From Rhizobium sp. Q54 (GTDB taxonomy: Bacteria > Pseudomonadota > Alphaproteobacteria > SMXS01): a stretch of 18,525 nucleotides of DNA. Below the pieces are notes generated by a model that was not told the DNA's origin, did not search any database, and worked only from the letters and a program-made list of their open reading frames with translations. Positions 1 through 6,724 of this stretch are shown piece after piece (positions within the stretch are counted from its first letter, which is position 1; every line of letters starts with the position of its first letter). Location of the stretch: the NCBI GenBank assembly GCA_945872035.1, contig CAMBYA010000008.1, positions 1 through 18,525 on the forward strand. Reading direction: 5' to 3'. Position numbers and translations under genes: made by a program.

Positions 1-717
1 CCTGGCCAGCGACAGCAGCGCCACCGCCTCGGCGACTCCAGGCACCGCGGCGAGCGCGGTCTCCTGCTGCCGGGGCGCGGGATACAGTTTGAGGACCGCC
101 GCGGTGATGATGCCCAGCGTGCCCTCGGACCCGAGGAACAGCTGCTTCAGATCATAGCCGGTGTTGTCCTTGCGCAGCGCCTTCAGGCCGTTCCAGATGC
201 GCCCGTCCGCCAGCACCACCTCGAGCCCCAGCACGAGGTCGCGGGCGTTGCCATAGCGCAGCACTGCGTTGCCGCCGGCGTTGGTCGAAAGCACGCCGCC
301 GATCTGGGCCGAGCCTTCGGAAGCGAGGCTGAGCGGGAACAGCCGGTCGGCATCGGCGGCGGCCTGCTGGGCGGCCGCCAGCGTGCAGCCGGCCTCGACG
401 GTCATGATGTAGCCTTGCGGATCGACACCGCGCACCCGGTTGAGCCGGCCCAGCGACAGGACGATCTCGCCGGCGCCGGGATGCGGCATGGCGCCGCCGC
501 ACAGACCGGTATGTCCGCCCTGCGGCACCAGTTTCAGGCCGTGCCTTGCACAGTGTGAGACCACATCGGCGACCTGATAGGTGTCGCGCGGGCGGGCGAC
601 CAGCGGCGTGTCGCCGTGCCAGCGGTCGCGCCACTCGGTCAGGTAGGGAGTCATGTCGGCGGGATCGTCGATATAGCCGCCTGGCCCGAGCAATTGTTTC
701 AGCGCGTCGAGGCTCAT
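1..717 (-). CDS. FAD-binding oxidoreductase, D-2-hydroxyglutarate dehydrogenase / GlcD-like (partial, N-terminal 239 residues)
   Basis: The gene starts at ATG 717 and runs off the left edge, so only the N-terminal 239 residues are present, in frame to base 1. They form the FAD-binding PCMH-type domain. A glycine-rich PQGGHTGLCGGA stretch (about residues 65-75) binds the FAD pyrophosphate. It is followed by an EGSAQIGGVLSTNAGG segment and then a GYDLKQLFLGSEGTLGI segment, both typical of the D-lactate, D-2-hydroxyglutarate and glycolate oxidase (GlcD) family. Family members oxidise D-2-hydroxyacids in the cytoplasm and pass electrons to a flavoprotein or quinone. The C-terminal substrate-binding domain lies outside the window, so the substrate cannot be settled. 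The start codon overlaps the stop of the upstream tsaC-like gene as ATGA (714-717), which implies translational coupling. Confidence 0.93.
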   Translation of the reverse strand, partial: MSLDALKQLLGPGGYIDDPADMTPYLTEWRDRWHGDTPLVARPRDTYQVADVVSHCARHGLKLVPQGGHTGLCGGAMPHPGAGEIVLSLGRLNRVRGVDPQGYIMTVEAGCTLAAAQQAAADADRLFPLSLASEGSAQIGGVLSTNAGGNAVLRYGNARDLVLGLEVVLADGRIWNGLKALRKDNTGYDLKQLFLGSEGTLGIITAAVLKLYPAPRQQETALAAVPGVAEAVALLSLAR

Positions 718-1691
718 CGCCGGCCCTCCCGCGGCGCGGCGGCGCGGCGCAGCCGGTCGTTGACCGCGAGCCCAAGGCCGGTTTCCGGGATGGGCATGAC
801 CGCGATGGCCGACACGCCGGGATGATCGAGTGTCCGAAGCATGGCGAACAGGTTGGCGGCGGCCTCCGCCGGATCGCCGGCGGGACTGAGGTTGAGCGTG
901 ATCGCCGCGCCCTGAAGCGGCGGCCCGAACGCCAGCAGCGCCTCGCTGTCGCGGACCTCGACTGCATCCAACCGCACGGCGGCCTCGGGCGCATAGTGGC
1001 TGCTGAGCTGGCCCGGCGCGCTGATGCCGTGCTCGGGCGCGTGGCGCGACAGCGCCGCGCCGGCCAGCTCCTCGATGTCCTCGGCCGCGATCCCGCCGGG
1101 CCGCAGCAGCACCGGCCCTTCACCATCGAAGCCGACGATGGTGGATTCGAGCCCGACCGTGCACGGCCCGCCATCGACCACCAGCGCCACAGGCAGCTCC
1201 TCGATCACGTGGAGGGCCGCCGTCGGGCTGACATGGCCCGACCGGTTGGCGCTGGGCGCGGCGAGCGGCCCGCCGAAGGCGCGCAGGATGTCCCGTGCCG
1301 CCGGATGGGCGGGCATGCGGATCGCCAGCGTGTCGAGACCGGCCGAGGCGAGCAGCGACACCTTGCAGTCCGTGCGGCGGGGCAGCACCAGGGTCAGCGG
1401 CCCTGGCCAGAACCGGGCGGCGATACGCCGGGCGAGCGGCGTCATCTCGACCAGCGCCTCGGCCTGCGCCATGTCGGCGACATGGATGATCAGCGGGTTG
1501 AAGGTCGGCCGGCCCTTCATCTCGAAGATGCGTGCCACGGCCCGATCGTCGCAGGCGTCGGCGGCGAGGCCATAGACCGTTTCGGTCGGCAGGCCGATGG
1601 GCTGCCCGGCGCGCAACAGGGCGACGGCGCGGGCGGTGGTCGCCGGGCCGGCCTTGAAGATCGCGTGTTCAGACGGCGCTGGTCTGTTCAT
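714..1691 (-). CDS. tsaC: L-threonylcarbamoyladenylate synthase, Sua5 type
   Basis: This enzyme makes threonylcarbamoyl-AMP from threonine, bicarbonate and ATP, the first step of the t6A37 modification of ANN-decoding tRNAs. The 325-residue protein has the YrdC domain at about residues 12-200. Visible signatures are PTETVYGLAADA (about 35-46), the KGR nucleotide-binding motif (K59, R61), the APSANRSG segment and GLESTIV. After a linker it carries the C-terminal Sua5 domain, beginning near the SAPGQLSSHYAP motif. That domain makes it the long Sua5 form rather than the short TsaC/YrdC of Escherichia coli. The ATG at 1691 gives the usual short lead before the YrdC fold, although its Shine-Dalgarno sequence is weak. 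It overlaps the next gene by 4 bp and is divergent from the metallo-hydrolase gene. Confidence 0.96.
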   Translation of the reverse strand: MNRPAPSEHAIFKAGPATTARAVALLRAGQPIGLPTETVYGLAADACDDRAVARIFEMKGRPTFNPLIIHVADMAQAEALVEMTPLARRIAARFWPGPLTLVLPRRTDCKVSLLASAGLDTLAIRMPAHPAARDILRAFGGPLAAPSANRSGHVSPTAALHVIEELPVALVVDGGPCTVGLESTIVGFDGEGPVLLRPGGIAAEDIEELAGAALSRHAPEHGISAPGQLSSHYAPEAAVRLDAVEVRDSEALLAFGPPLQGAAITLNLSPAGDPAEAAANLFAMLRTLDHPGVSAIAVMPIPETGLGLAVNDRLRRAAAPREGRR

Positions 1692-1754
1692 CCGCGTATA
1701 TCTAAAGCGGTTTCGCGCAAAGCGGAACGCTTGCTGTTGCGGGGCAAATGCCGG

Positions 1755-1783
1755 TTGGTTTCGCCTGGCTTCCTCTCTAGGAT
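1755..1783 (+). promoter_or_regulatory. Candidate sigma-70 promoter of the metallo-hydrolase gene
   Basis: A TTGGTT -35-like hexamer (1755-1760) lies 17 bases before a TAGGAT -10-like hexamer (1778-1783). This predicts a start near 1790, giving a leader of about 25 bases before the GTG at 1815. Each hexamer departs from consensus at two or more positions, so this is an inference from spacing and location. Confidence 0.4.
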
Positions 1784-1796
1784 GCCCGCAACCTGA

Positions 1797-1810
1797 TTAC
1801 CGCTCGGTAA
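1797..1810. promoter_or_regulatory. Perfect palindrome TTACCG-CT-CGGTAA, candidate operator
   Basis: Two 6-bp arms (1797-1802 and 1805-1810) are exact reverse complements around a 2-bp centre. The site lies just downstream of the predicted transcription start and ends 4 bases before the GTG start, so a bound protein could block transcription. Short AT-ended, CG-centred palindromes of this sort are typical of TetR-family operators. No regulator gene is visible in the window. Confidence 0.4.
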
Positions 1811-1814
1811 AGAC

Positions 1815-2918
1815 GTGGATAAGCCCAGCCTCACCTACCCATTCGACGACCTGCCGGCTCCCGGCACCACACGCGTGATCGCGCCCGGCATCAAGTGGCT
1901 GCAGATGCCGCTGCCCTTCGCGCTCGACCATATCAACCTCTACCTGCTGGAGGACGGCGATGGCTGGGTGCTGGTCGATACCGGCATCCGCGGCGACAAG
2001 ACCCGCGATTTCTGGCTGCAGATCTTCGACAACGAGCTGGATGGCAAGCCGATCACCCGGGTGATCGCCACCCACATGCATCCGGACCATCTGGGGCAGG
2101 CGGGCTGGCTGTGCCGGCATTTCAACGCGCCGCTGCTGATGAGCCGGACCGAGTACTTCTACGCCCGCACCTTCTCCAACGAGAACGCGCGGGTACTGCC
2201 GCCCGAGGCGATCCAGTTCTACGAACGCGGCGGCATTCCCGAACCCATCCTCGCCGAGATCCGGTCGCGGGGCTGGGGCGGCTTCAGCAACAATGTGGAG
2301 CCGCTGCCGATCGGCTATCACCGGCTGATCGACAACCAGGTGCTGACCATCGGCGGGCGGCAATGGCGCGTCGTCACCGGCAGCGGCCATTCGCCGGAGC
2401 ATGTCTGCCTGTATTGCGACGAGCTCGACGTGCTGATCTCGGGCGACCAGGTGCTGCCGCGCATCACCTCGAACGTCAGCGTCAACGCCAACGAGCCCGA
2501 GGAAGACCCGCTGCACTACTGGCTGGACTCGCACCACAAGTTCCTGGCGCTGCTGCCGGACACCGCCTTCGTCCTGCCGTCGCACAACCGGCCGTTCTAC
2601 GGGCTGCACGCCCGGCTGATCTACCTGATCGATCACCACGAGGACCGCATGCTGGCGTGCGAGGAGAAGTGCGTCACCCCGCAGACCGCCCACGACCTGC
2701 TGCCGGTGATGTTCTCGCGCGAACTCGACTCGTTCCAGATCATGCTGGCCCTGGGCGAGTGCATCGCCCATCTGCACTGCCTGATGGGCCGCGGCCGGCT
2801 CGAGCGGTTCCTCGATCAGGATGGCCGCTACCGCTACCGCAGCATCGATCCGAGCCTGCCCGCACGCGCCGATCCGGAAGGCCATGATTCGCCGGACCTC
2901 GCGCCGCTGATGGTCTAG
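1815..2918 (+). CDS. MBL-fold metallo-hydrolase
   Basis: This is a 367-residue metallo-beta-lactamase-fold hydrolase. The metal-binding THMHPDHLG motif supplies H87, H89, D91 and H92. Later ligands are H192 in GSGHSPEHV, D211 in ISGDQVLP and H257 in LPSHNRPF, so the full binuclear site appears intact. The protein is longer than a bare MBL domain. The extra C-terminal part (about 265-367) resembles the winged-helix tail of LACTB2-like hydrolases. The substrate is unknown; thioesters, lactones or phosphodiesters are all used by the superfamily. No signal peptide is seen, so it is probably cytoplasmic. The start is GTG 1815. It precedes an acyl-CoA ligase on the same strand, which hints at a role in acyl-thioester or fatty-acid metabolism, but this is inference. 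Confidence 0.92.
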   Translation: MDKPSLTYPFDDLPAPGTTRVIAPGIKWLQMPLPFALDHINLYLLEDGDGWVLVDTGIRGDKTRDFWLQIFDNELDGKPITRVIATHMHPDHLGQAGWLCRHFNAPLLMSRTEYFYARTFSNENARVLPPEAIQFYERGGIPEPILAEIRSRGWGGFSNNVEPLPIGYHRLIDNQVLTIGGRQWRVVTGSGHSPEHVCLYCDELDVLISGDQVLPRITSNVSVNANEPEEDPLHYWLDSHHKFLALLPDTAFVLPSHNRPFYGLHARLIYLIDHHEDRMLACEEKCVTPQTAHDLLPVMFSRELDSFQIMLALGECIAHLHCLMGRGRLERFLDQDGRYRYRSIDPSLPARADPEGHDSPDLAPLMV

Positions 2919-2925
2919 CGGGCTC

Positions 2926-2974
2926 TGCCCGAAAGGGCTGGAAAAAGCGAACCTGCCGGCACATCTTTCGGGTA
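2926..2974 (+). other. Intergenic inverted repeat between the metallo-hydrolase and acyl-CoA ligase genes
   Basis: CCCGAAAG at 2928-2935 is exactly complementary to CTTTCGGG at 2965-2972. The pairing extends two more positions outward (one G-T, one T-A) around a 29-base loop. There is no T-tract, so it is not a classical terminator. It could be an mRNA stem-loop or a spaced operator. Confidence 0.35.
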
Positions 2975-3056
2975 TGCGGTTACAGTCGGCATGACGGGAG
3001 GAGTCCATCTTGATACGGCAGGCGACGGGTATTCCCCGGCGGAGGCAGGTCTAGGG

Positions 3057-4742
3057 ATGGAACGCCCCTGGCTCGCGCACTACCCGCCCAACGTGGACTG
3101 GCACCAGGAATTCGAGCCGCGCCCCGTCTATGCCGCGCTTGATTCCGCCGCGGCCCAGTGGCCAGACAACGTTCACCTCGATTTCTTTGGCCGCGAGTTC
3201 AGTTATCGCCAGACCCTGGATATGGTCGCGCGGGCGGCGAAGGGTTTCCAGAAGCTGGGCGTCGGACCTGGCGTCAAGGTGGGCCTGTTCCTGCCCAACT
3301 GCCCTCAGCAGGTCGTCAGCTATTTCGCGGTGCTGAAGACGGGCGGCGTGGTCGTCAACTACAGCCCGCTATATTCCGAGAGCGAGTTGCTCGCCCAGAT
3401 CGAGGATTCGCACACCGATATCATCGTGACGCTCGACCTTGCGCTGCTTTATCCGAAGGCACGCGACATGATCGACAAGAGCCGGGTGCGCACGCTCGTG
3501 GTCTCGCGGCTGTCCGACACCATGCCGTTTCTCAAGGGAGCGGCGTTCCGGCTGCTCAAACGGGACGCCATCGCCGCGCGGGTGTGGGACGAGCGTCAGG
3601 TGACGTGGGAGACATTGCTCGACAATGACGGCCGCTTCGAGCCGGCGCTTATCGATCCGGTCGAGGACGTCGCCGTGCTGCAATACACCGGCGGCACCAC
3701 GGGCGTCCCCAAGGGCGCCATGCTCACCCACGCCAATGTTTACATCAACGGCTGCCAGAACCGGGCGTGGTTCCCCGACTTCATGCCAGGCCGCGAGACC
3801 ACCATCGGCGCGTTGCCGTTCTTCCACGCCTTCGCCATGACCACCATCCTGGTGATGGGCACCATGACCGGCTGCCGCATCGTGCTGCATCCCAAGTTCG
3901 AACTGGACGCGGTGATCGACGACGTGATCGCCAAGAAGCCCAGTTCGCTGCCCGGCGTGCCCACCATGTTCACGGCGCTGGCCAACCATCCCAAGGTGAA
4001 CCGCCAGGCGTTCGCGTCGGTCCGCTGGGCCATGTCGGGCGGCGCGCCGCTGCCGGCACAGGTCCGTCACCATTTCGAGGGTGCGACCGGGGTGAAGATT
4101 CTCGAGGGCTACGGCCTTACCGAGTGCTCGCCGACCGCCACCTGCGGACCTGAGGTCGGCGTCAACAAGCAGGGTTCCATCGGCCTGCCGCTCCCGCGGA
4201 CCGACATCGTCATCGTCGACCGCGACGACCCGCATAAGGTGTTGCCCTTGGGCGAAACCGGCGAGATCTGCATCGCCGGGCCCCAGGTGATGAAGGGCTA
4301 CTGGAACAATCCTGACGCCACCAGCGCGGCCATCATCGATGGCAGGCTGCGCTCCGGCGATGTGGGCTACATGGACCCGGACGGCTACACCTTCATCATC
4401 GACCGGATGAAGGACCTGATCCTTGTCGGCGGCTTCAACGTGTTTCCGCGCTTCGTCGAGGAGGCGATCCACAAGCATCCGGCGGTGAAGGAAGTCACGG
4501 TCATCGGCATCCCCGACGAGTATCTGGGCGAGGTGCCCAAGGCGTTCGTGGTGCTGAAGGACGGTGATGAGAAGCTCGATGCCGGCAAGCTCACCGAATT
4601 CCTGCGCGGCCAGATCGGCAAGCACGAGCTGCCGCGCGAGATAGAATTCCGCAAGGAACTCCCCAAGACCGCCGTCGGCAAGCTGTCGAAGAAGGAACTG
4701 GTAGCAGAAGAAGCGGCGAAGCGGGCGAAGGCCTCCTCTTAG
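3057..4742 (+). CDS. fadD: Long-chain fatty acid--CoA ligase (AMP-forming)
   Basis: This enzyme activates long-chain fatty acids to acyl-CoA with ATP, feeding beta-oxidation and lipid synthesis. All class motifs are present: the phosphate-binding YTGGTTGVPKGA loop (from about residue 210), the adenylate-forming EGYGLTECSPT (about 350-360), the SGDVGYMDPDG and DRMKDLILVGGFNVFP hinge region, and the catalytic lysine K542 in TAVGKLSKKEL. At 561 residues it has the normal FadD length. I chose ATG 3057 because GGAGG at 3041-3045 is a good Shine-Dalgarno site and because the resulting MERPWLAHYPP begins as FadD proteins do. An in-frame ATG at 2991 would add 22 residues but lacks a ribosome binding site. 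Its TAG stop overlaps the TAA of the convergent toxin gene. Confidence 0.94.
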   Translation: MERPWLAHYPPNVDWHQEFEPRPVYAALDSAAAQWPDNVHLDFFGREFSYRQTLDMVARAAKGFQKLGVGPGVKVGLFLPNCPQQVVSYFAVLKTGGVVVNYSPLYSESELLAQIEDSHTDIIVTLDLALLYPKARDMIDKSRVRTLVVSRLSDTMPFLKGAAFRLLKRDAIAARVWDERQVTWETLLDNDGRFEPALIDPVEDVAVLQYTGGTTGVPKGAMLTHANVYINGCQNRAWFPDFMPGRETTIGALPFFHAFAMTTILVMGTMTGCRIVLHPKFELDAVIDDVIAKKPSSLPGVPTMFTALANHPKVNRQAFASVRWAMSGGAPLPAQVRHHFEGATGVKILEGYGLTECSPTATCGPEVGVNKQGSIGLPLPRTDIVIVDRDDPHKVLPLGETGEICIAGPQVMKGYWNNPDATSAAIIDGRLRSGDVGYMDPDGYTFIIDRMKDLILVGGFNVFPRFVEEAIHKHPAVKEVTVIGIPDEYLGEVPKAFVVLKDGDEKLDAGKLTEFLRGQIGKHELPREIEFRKELPKTAVGKLSKKELVAEEAAKRAKASS

Positions 4743-5023
4743 AAGCGGTCGGGCCAGCGCATCGCGCCGTGGAAGACGCGCGGTATTTCCAGCGTTTGTC
4801 CGGTGACCCTGTGCGGAACGAGGTAGGGCGTAACGACCACTACCAGTTCCCTGGTTCGTTCAACGCGTCCCTTGCTGCCGGCGTAGGGAAATTGGCCAAG
4901 CGCCCGCGAAGTAGACTGGATGCGCCGCATGATGCGAGAGGCCGCATCGGGATTTTCGCTTTGCAGGGACTCACCGATCTCGATCAAGTCGAGGCGAGCA
5001 TGCATCAGCCACAGGACCCTCAT
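4739..5023 (-). CDS. Type II toxin, RelE/ParE family
   Basis: This 94-residue basic protein has the RelE/ParE signature. An N-terminal helix with ARLDLIEIGESL is followed by a P-x-AA-containing second helix, the GSKGRVERTRELVV strand and VTPYLVPHRV, and it ends in IPRVFHGAMRWP. Family members either poison gyrase (ParE) or cleave ribosome-bound mRNA (RelE). The mode cannot be decided from sequence alone. Its start overlaps the antitoxin stop as ATGA (5020-5023), the usual arrangement for a coupled toxin-antitoxin operon with the antitoxin first. Its TAA (4739-4741) overlaps the stop of the convergent acyl-CoA ligase gene, leaving no space for a terminator between them. Confidence 0.88.
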   Translation of the reverse strand: MRVLWLMHARLDLIEIGESLQSENPDAASRIMRRIQSTSRALGQFPYAGSKGRVERTRELVVVVTPYLVPHRVTGQTLEIPRVFHGAMRWPDRF

Positions 5024-5259
5024 TTTGCATATTTGTGGAAGACCGCCTCTATGTCGGCATCATCGGCGAATTCGCCGCGATCAGCGGCGGCCAGAGCTTC
5101 TCGGATTCCGTTGATCTGCCATTCCTGAACGTCCAGATATTGCTGGAAGGCTTCCCTTGCCAGCTCAGACTGGTCTCGCCCTGTGCTCTCGGCGAGTTGA
5201 CGGAGGCGGACCTTGTTTTCCGCCTCAATCCGAAAACTGATCGCTTGAAGCTTCTGCAT
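5020..5259 (-). CDS. Ribbon-helix-helix antitoxin (CopG/ParD-like)
   Basis: This 79-residue protein begins MQKLQAISFRIEAENKVRL, a DNA-contacting beta-strand followed by helices, then LAESTGRDQSELAREAFQQYL. That is the classical RHH fold of CopG/ParD-type antitoxins. The acidic, probably disordered C-terminus (about residues 45-79) would wrap the toxin. The protein would neutralise the toxin encoded directly downstream and repress the operon. I prefer ATG 5259 over ATG 5301 because the RHH strand then starts at the N-terminus, and because the 7-bp iterons at 5285-5301 then lie upstream of the gene as an operator should. The Shine-Dalgarno sequence is weak at either start. Confidence 0.85.
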   Translation of the reverse strand: MQKLQAISFRIEAENKVRLRQLAESTGRDQSELAREAFQQYLDVQEWQINGIREALAAADRGEFADDADIEAVFHKYAK

Positions 5260-5284
5260 CGATTGCCACTGGAATGCATGTTGA

Positions 5285-5301
5285 AATACAATGCAATACA
5301 A
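5285..5301. promoter_or_regulatory. Candidate operator of the toxin-antitoxin operon: two 7-bp direct repeats
   Basis: AATACAA occurs at 5285-5291 and again at 5295-5301, exactly 10 bp apart start to start. That places both copies on the same helix face, as expected for side-by-side RHH dimers. The site is about 25 bp upstream of the preferred antitoxin start. The surrounding DNA is visibly more AT-rich than its neighbours. Confidence 0.45.
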
Positions 5302-5455
5302 GGCTGATTTTGACGCCAGGGAGTCAGGCGGTGACGTATTTCCAGTCGCTAAATCTCCGGCTGCGACATCCTTCGTTCAAGACCTTCCTGCGTAGCGGGC
5401 GAATTTACGAGGTGCAATTCGACCGCCTGAACAGCGAGCGCAGAGCCGTCGATCC
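5302..5455. other. Intergenic stretch between the toxin-antitoxin operon and the HDAC-like gene, no gene recognised
   Basis: I see no convincing gene here. A short open frame (5274-5459, plus strand) crosses the antitoxin operator, lacks a ribosome binding site and matches no family I know. The stretch may be a remnant left by acquisition of the toxin-antitoxin module. Confidence 0.4.
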
Positions 5456-5483
5456 TTGAAGAGAGCCCGTTGCTCTCTATGAT
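5456..5483 (+). promoter_or_regulatory. Candidate leaderless sigma-70 promoter with a dyad in the spacer
   Basis: TTGAAG (5456-5461) and TATGAT (5478-5483) are separated by 16 bp, a good -35/-10 pair. The expected start, 7-8 bases past the -10 box, coincides with the A of ATG 5491, and no Shine-Dalgarno sequence precedes that ATG, so the transcript would be leaderless. A perfect dyad, AGAGAGC (5460-5466) and GCTCTCT (5472-5478) around CCGTT, fills the spacer. It could be an operator or a short hairpin. Confidence 0.5.
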
Positions 5484-5490
5484 CGGATCC

Positions 5491-6429
5491 ATGACGACGC
5501 TGCTGGTTTCCCATAGCGACTGCCTCTATCACGACACCTCGCCCGGCCATCCCGAATCGCCGGACCGGTTGCGGGCGGTGATGCGCGCGCTGGTGGCGGA
5601 GGAGTTCGCGCCCTTGCTGCGGGAGGAGGCGCCGTCCGCCACCGACGCGCAACTGCTGCGTGTCCATCCTCCGGAGGTACTGCGCCGACTCGCCGCCAAG
5701 GTCGACGAGTCGGCCATGGAGGGCTATGCGCAGATCGATGCGGACACCGTCGTCTCGCCCGGTTCATACATCGCCGCCCGACGCGCCGCCGGCGCGGTAT
5801 GCCATGCGGTAGGCGCGGTGGCGCTCGGCGAGGCGCGCAACGCCTTCTGCGCGGTGCGCCCCCCGGGCCATCACGCTGAATCACGCCGGCCGATGGGTTT
5901 TTGCCTGTTCAACAATGTGGCGATCGGCGCGCTCGAGGCCCGGGCGGTCTACGGGTTGAAGCGGATTGCCGTCGTGGATTTCGACGTCCATCACGGCAAC
6001 GGCACGCAGGAGCTGTTCGAGGCCGATCCAACCCTGTTCTATGCCTCGTGCCACCAGTTTCCGTTCTATCCGGGGACCGGTCGGGCCGGCGAGACCGGCG
6101 TCGGGAACATCGTCAACGTGCCGCTGGCGGAAGGCGCGGGCGGTGCGGCATTCCTGCGCGCGATCGGCGACAGGATAATCCCCGCGCTGGAGGAGTTCCG
6201 GCCGGACCTGCTGATGATCTCGGCGGGCTTCGATGCCCATGAAAACGATCCTCTGGCCGGGTTGAACGTGGCTACCGAGGACTTCGAATCGGCCACCGAT
6301 CTGCTGTGCGCCGCAGCGGAACGCTTGTGCGGCGGGCGAGTCGTCTCTACTTTGGAAGGTGGATACAACCTGAAAGACCTCGCGGCGAGCGCCGCGGGGC
6401 ATGTCCGTTCACTCATGCGGCACGGCTGA
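5491..6429 (+). CDS. Histone deacetylase-like amidohydrolase (class II HDAC / acetylpolyamine amidohydrolase superfamily)
   Basis: This is a 312-residue zinc-dependent deacetylase of the arginase/HDAC fold. The conserved elements are GPGHPE-like GHPESPDRL near the N-terminus, the paired catalytic histidines H127-H128 in PPGHHAES, zinc ligands D165 and H167 in DFDVHHGNG and D248 in SAGFDAH, and the transition-state tyrosine Y292 in LEGGYN. All catalytic residues are present. Bacterial members remove acetyl groups from lysines, polyamines or small amides; the substrate here is unknown. ATG 5491 gives the MTTLLVSHSDCLYHD beginning usual for the family. A TTG at 5470 lies inside the promoter dyad and an ATG at 5479 inside the -10 box, so both are unlikely. 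It is the first gene of a cluster with xseB, ispA and dxs. Confidence 0.94.
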   Translation: MTTLLVSHSDCLYHDTSPGHPESPDRLRAVMRALVAEEFAPLLREEAPSATDAQLLRVHPPEVLRRLAAKVDESAMEGYAQIDADTVVSPGSYIAARRAAGAVCHAVGAVALGEARNAFCAVRPPGHHAESRRPMGFCLFNNVAIGALEARAVYGLKRIAVVDFDVHHGNGTQELFEADPTLFYASCHQFPFYPGTGRAGETGVGNIVNVPLAEGAGGAAFLRAIGDRIIPALEEFRPDLLMISAGFDAHENDPLAGLNVATEDFESATDLLCAAAERLCGGRVVSTLEGGYNLKDLAASAAGHVRSLMRHG

Positions 6430-6462
6430 AGGCGGCGGGCGGCGGACACACAAGGAAACGTG

Positions 6463-6720
6463 ATGGCGGATACGCAAACCACACTACCCGACGACATCGC
6501 CAGCATGACATTCGAACACGCCCTTCAGGAGCTGGAGACGGTTGTTGCCAGACTTGAGGGTGGTCGCGTCGGGCTGGAGGAATCGATCGAAATGTACACA
6601 CGCGGAGCCCAGCTCAAACAGCATTGCGCGGCCAAGCTCGCCGATGCCCAGGCGCGGATCGAGAAGGTCGTGGTCGCCGGCGACGGCAGCCTGTCCGCCC
6701 AGCCCGCCGAGATCGGGTAA
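6463..6720 (+). CDS. xseB: Exodeoxyribonuclease VII small subunit
   Basis: The 85-residue product matches XseB. The core MTFEHALQELETVVARLEGGRVGLEESIEMYTRG is cut here across two parts: MTFEHALQELE followed by EGGRVGLEESIEMY, both hallmarks of the family. Next comes a helical CAAKLADAQARIE segment. XseB subunits assemble as coiled coils on XseA to form the nuclease that degrades single-stranded DNA in repair. The large subunit is not in this window. ATG 6463 has AAGGA at 6452-6456 upstream with a 6-base spacer, which is better placed than the GTG at 6460. The ispA start follows 4 bases after the stop, and the order xseB-ispA-dxs is common in Proteobacteria. Confidence 0.95.
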   Translation: MADTQTTLPDDIASMTFEHALQELETVVARLEGGRVGLEESIEMYTRGAQLKQHCAAKLADAQARIEKVVVAGDGSLSAQPAEIG

Positions 6721-6724
6721 GCCG

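Noticed and set aside
1797..3008. A 403-residue minus-strand open frame across the metallo-hydrolase
   Set aside because: It is antisense to a gene with an intact metal site and has the low-complexity composition of a shadow frame.
3369..4625. A 418-residue minus-strand open frame across fadD
   Set aside because: It is antisense to fadD, with no recognisable domain.
5274..5459. A 61-residue plus-strand open frame between the toxin-antitoxin operon and HDAC
   Set aside because: It overlaps the antitoxin operator, has no ribosome binding site and no known family, and ends at the promoter. Coding is not supported.
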